Below are positions 63,420-64,000 of a stretch of 64,000 nt of DNA, one piece after another; position 1 is the first letter of the stretch; the number at the start of each line of letters is the position of its first letter. The notes below the pieces were generated by a model. The model was not told where the DNA came from and made no database searches. It saw only the letters and a list, made by a program, of their open reading frames with translations. The DNA comes from JAGWRI01 sp035700805 (GTDB lineage: Bacteria > Gemmatimonadota > Gemmatimonadetes > Gemmatimonadales > Gemmatimonadaceae): positions 62,001 to 126,000 of the forward strand of contig DASSOG010000043.1 in the NCBI GenBank assembly GCA_035700805.1, read 5' to 3'. The position numbers and the translations under genes are program-made.

Positions 63420-64000
63420 ATGCGGATTCCGATTGAAACGTTTGTGCTCACCAATGGGCTGCGGGTGATCCTGTCGGAAGACCACACCGCGCCCATTGTC
63501 GGGGTGAACCTGGTCTATCACGTGGGGTCGGCCAACGAACGCGCGGGTCGCACGGGCTTTGCCCACCTGTTCGAGCACATGCTGTTCCAGGGGTCCGCGG
63601 ATGTGGCGGCCAACGAACATTTCGAGTTGATCCAGCGAGCCGGCGGGACGCTGAACGGGTCCACCTGGCTGGATCGCACCACGTACTGGAATGTGGTGCC
63701 GTCAAACCACTGCGAGCTGGTCCTGTGGCTTGAAGCCAACCGCATGGGTCAGTTGCTGGCCGCGATGACGCAGGAGAAACTGGACACGCAGCGTGCCGTG
63801 GTGAAGAACGAGCGCCGCTGGTCCGTGGACAACCAGCCGTACGGCACGTCGCTGGAACGGCTGCAGGCCGCCTGCTTTCCGCCGGATCATCCATTTCACC
63901 ATTCCCTGATCGGGTCCATGGACGATCTCTCCCAGGCGAGCCTGGAGGATATCGCGCAGTTCTTCCGCGTGTACTACACACCGGCCAACGCCGTACTCTC
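63420..64000 (+). CDS. M16 zinc peptidase (5' part, cut by the right edge)
   Basis: ATG 63420 opens a frame that runs off the window with 193 codons. No signal peptide is visible; it starts at the domain (MRIPIETFVLTNGLRVILSEDH). The inverted zinc motif HLFEH (His49, Glu52, His53) lies in GFAHLFEHMLFQGS. It is the third M16 gene in the window and is divergent from the mevalonate operon. The C-terminal lobe and any partner chain are outside the window. Confidence 0.9.
   Translation, partial: MRIPIETFVLTNGLRVILSEDHTAPIVGVNLVYHVGSANERAGRTGFAHLFEHMLFQGSADVAANEHFELIQRAGGTLNGSTWLDRTTYWNVVPSNHCELVLWLEANRMGQLLAAMTQEKLDTQRAVVKNERRWSVDNQPYGTSLERLQAACFPPDHPFHHSLIGSMDDLSQASLEDIAQFFRVYYTPANAVL

Overview
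The window is a high-GC bacterial chromosome segment next to the replication origin. It carries dnaA, dnaN, rpmH, rnpA, yidD, yidC, mnmE, mnmG, parA, parB, parS and polA, plus the RNase P RNA gene. Secreted proteins with Sec signals ending in A-x-A, a beta-barrel-like protein and YidC with a long periplasmic domain point to a diderm. Gene content (many M16/M28 peptidases, UMF1 transporter, SIMPL protein, short ArgA-like acetyltransferase) fits Gemmatimonadota best, but this is an inference from content, not from a search.

Layout. 1-10.9 kb: a metallo-beta-lactamase-fold hydrolase (cut by the left edge), a fatty-acid desaturase, an iron-traffic protein, a NrtR-like repressor with paired operators, a cold-shock protein, a YhaM-like nuclease, an SPFH protein, a lipase-like hydrolase, a GCPII-like peptidase and an uncharacterised secreted protein. 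11.2-18.1 kb: an arginine regulon (argC-argB-argD-argA-like leftward; argR, argG-argH rightward) with recognisable ARG boxes. 18.1-23.6 kb: a leftward trio made of a three-domain fusion (ketopantoate reductase + NDH-2-like flavoprotein + cyclic-nucleotide-binding domain), a DUF374 acyltransferase and a CNBD-patatin. 23.8-34 kb: lipocalin-like protein, MerR-like regulator with palindromes, second cold-shock gene, ispG, a degenerate HD protein, fRMsr, an M16 peptidase pair, murB and several small proteins.

34-42 kb: mnmG, SIMPL protein, parS, parA, parB, Nif3-like protein, UMF1 transporter and a pilin. 42-49 kb: polA, a Ser/Thr kinase, and a histidine kinase with an AraC-type regulator. 49-56 kb: rnpB, dnaN, dnaA | rpmH, rnpA, yidD, yidC, mnmE, with the strand switch between dnaA and rpmH and candidate DnaA boxes. 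56-64 kb: a putative Zn-protease, upp, and a complete lower mevalonate operon (mvaD, phosphomevalonate kinase, a fused HMG-CoA reductase-mevalonate kinase, idi), then an M16 peptidase cut by the right edge.

The most unusual items are the HMGR-mevalonate kinase fusion in an operon that coexists with ispG of the MEP route, and the PanE/NDH-2/CNBD fusion. Several regulator-operator pairs can be read directly from the sequence (NrtR-like, ArgR, MerR-like, ParABS).
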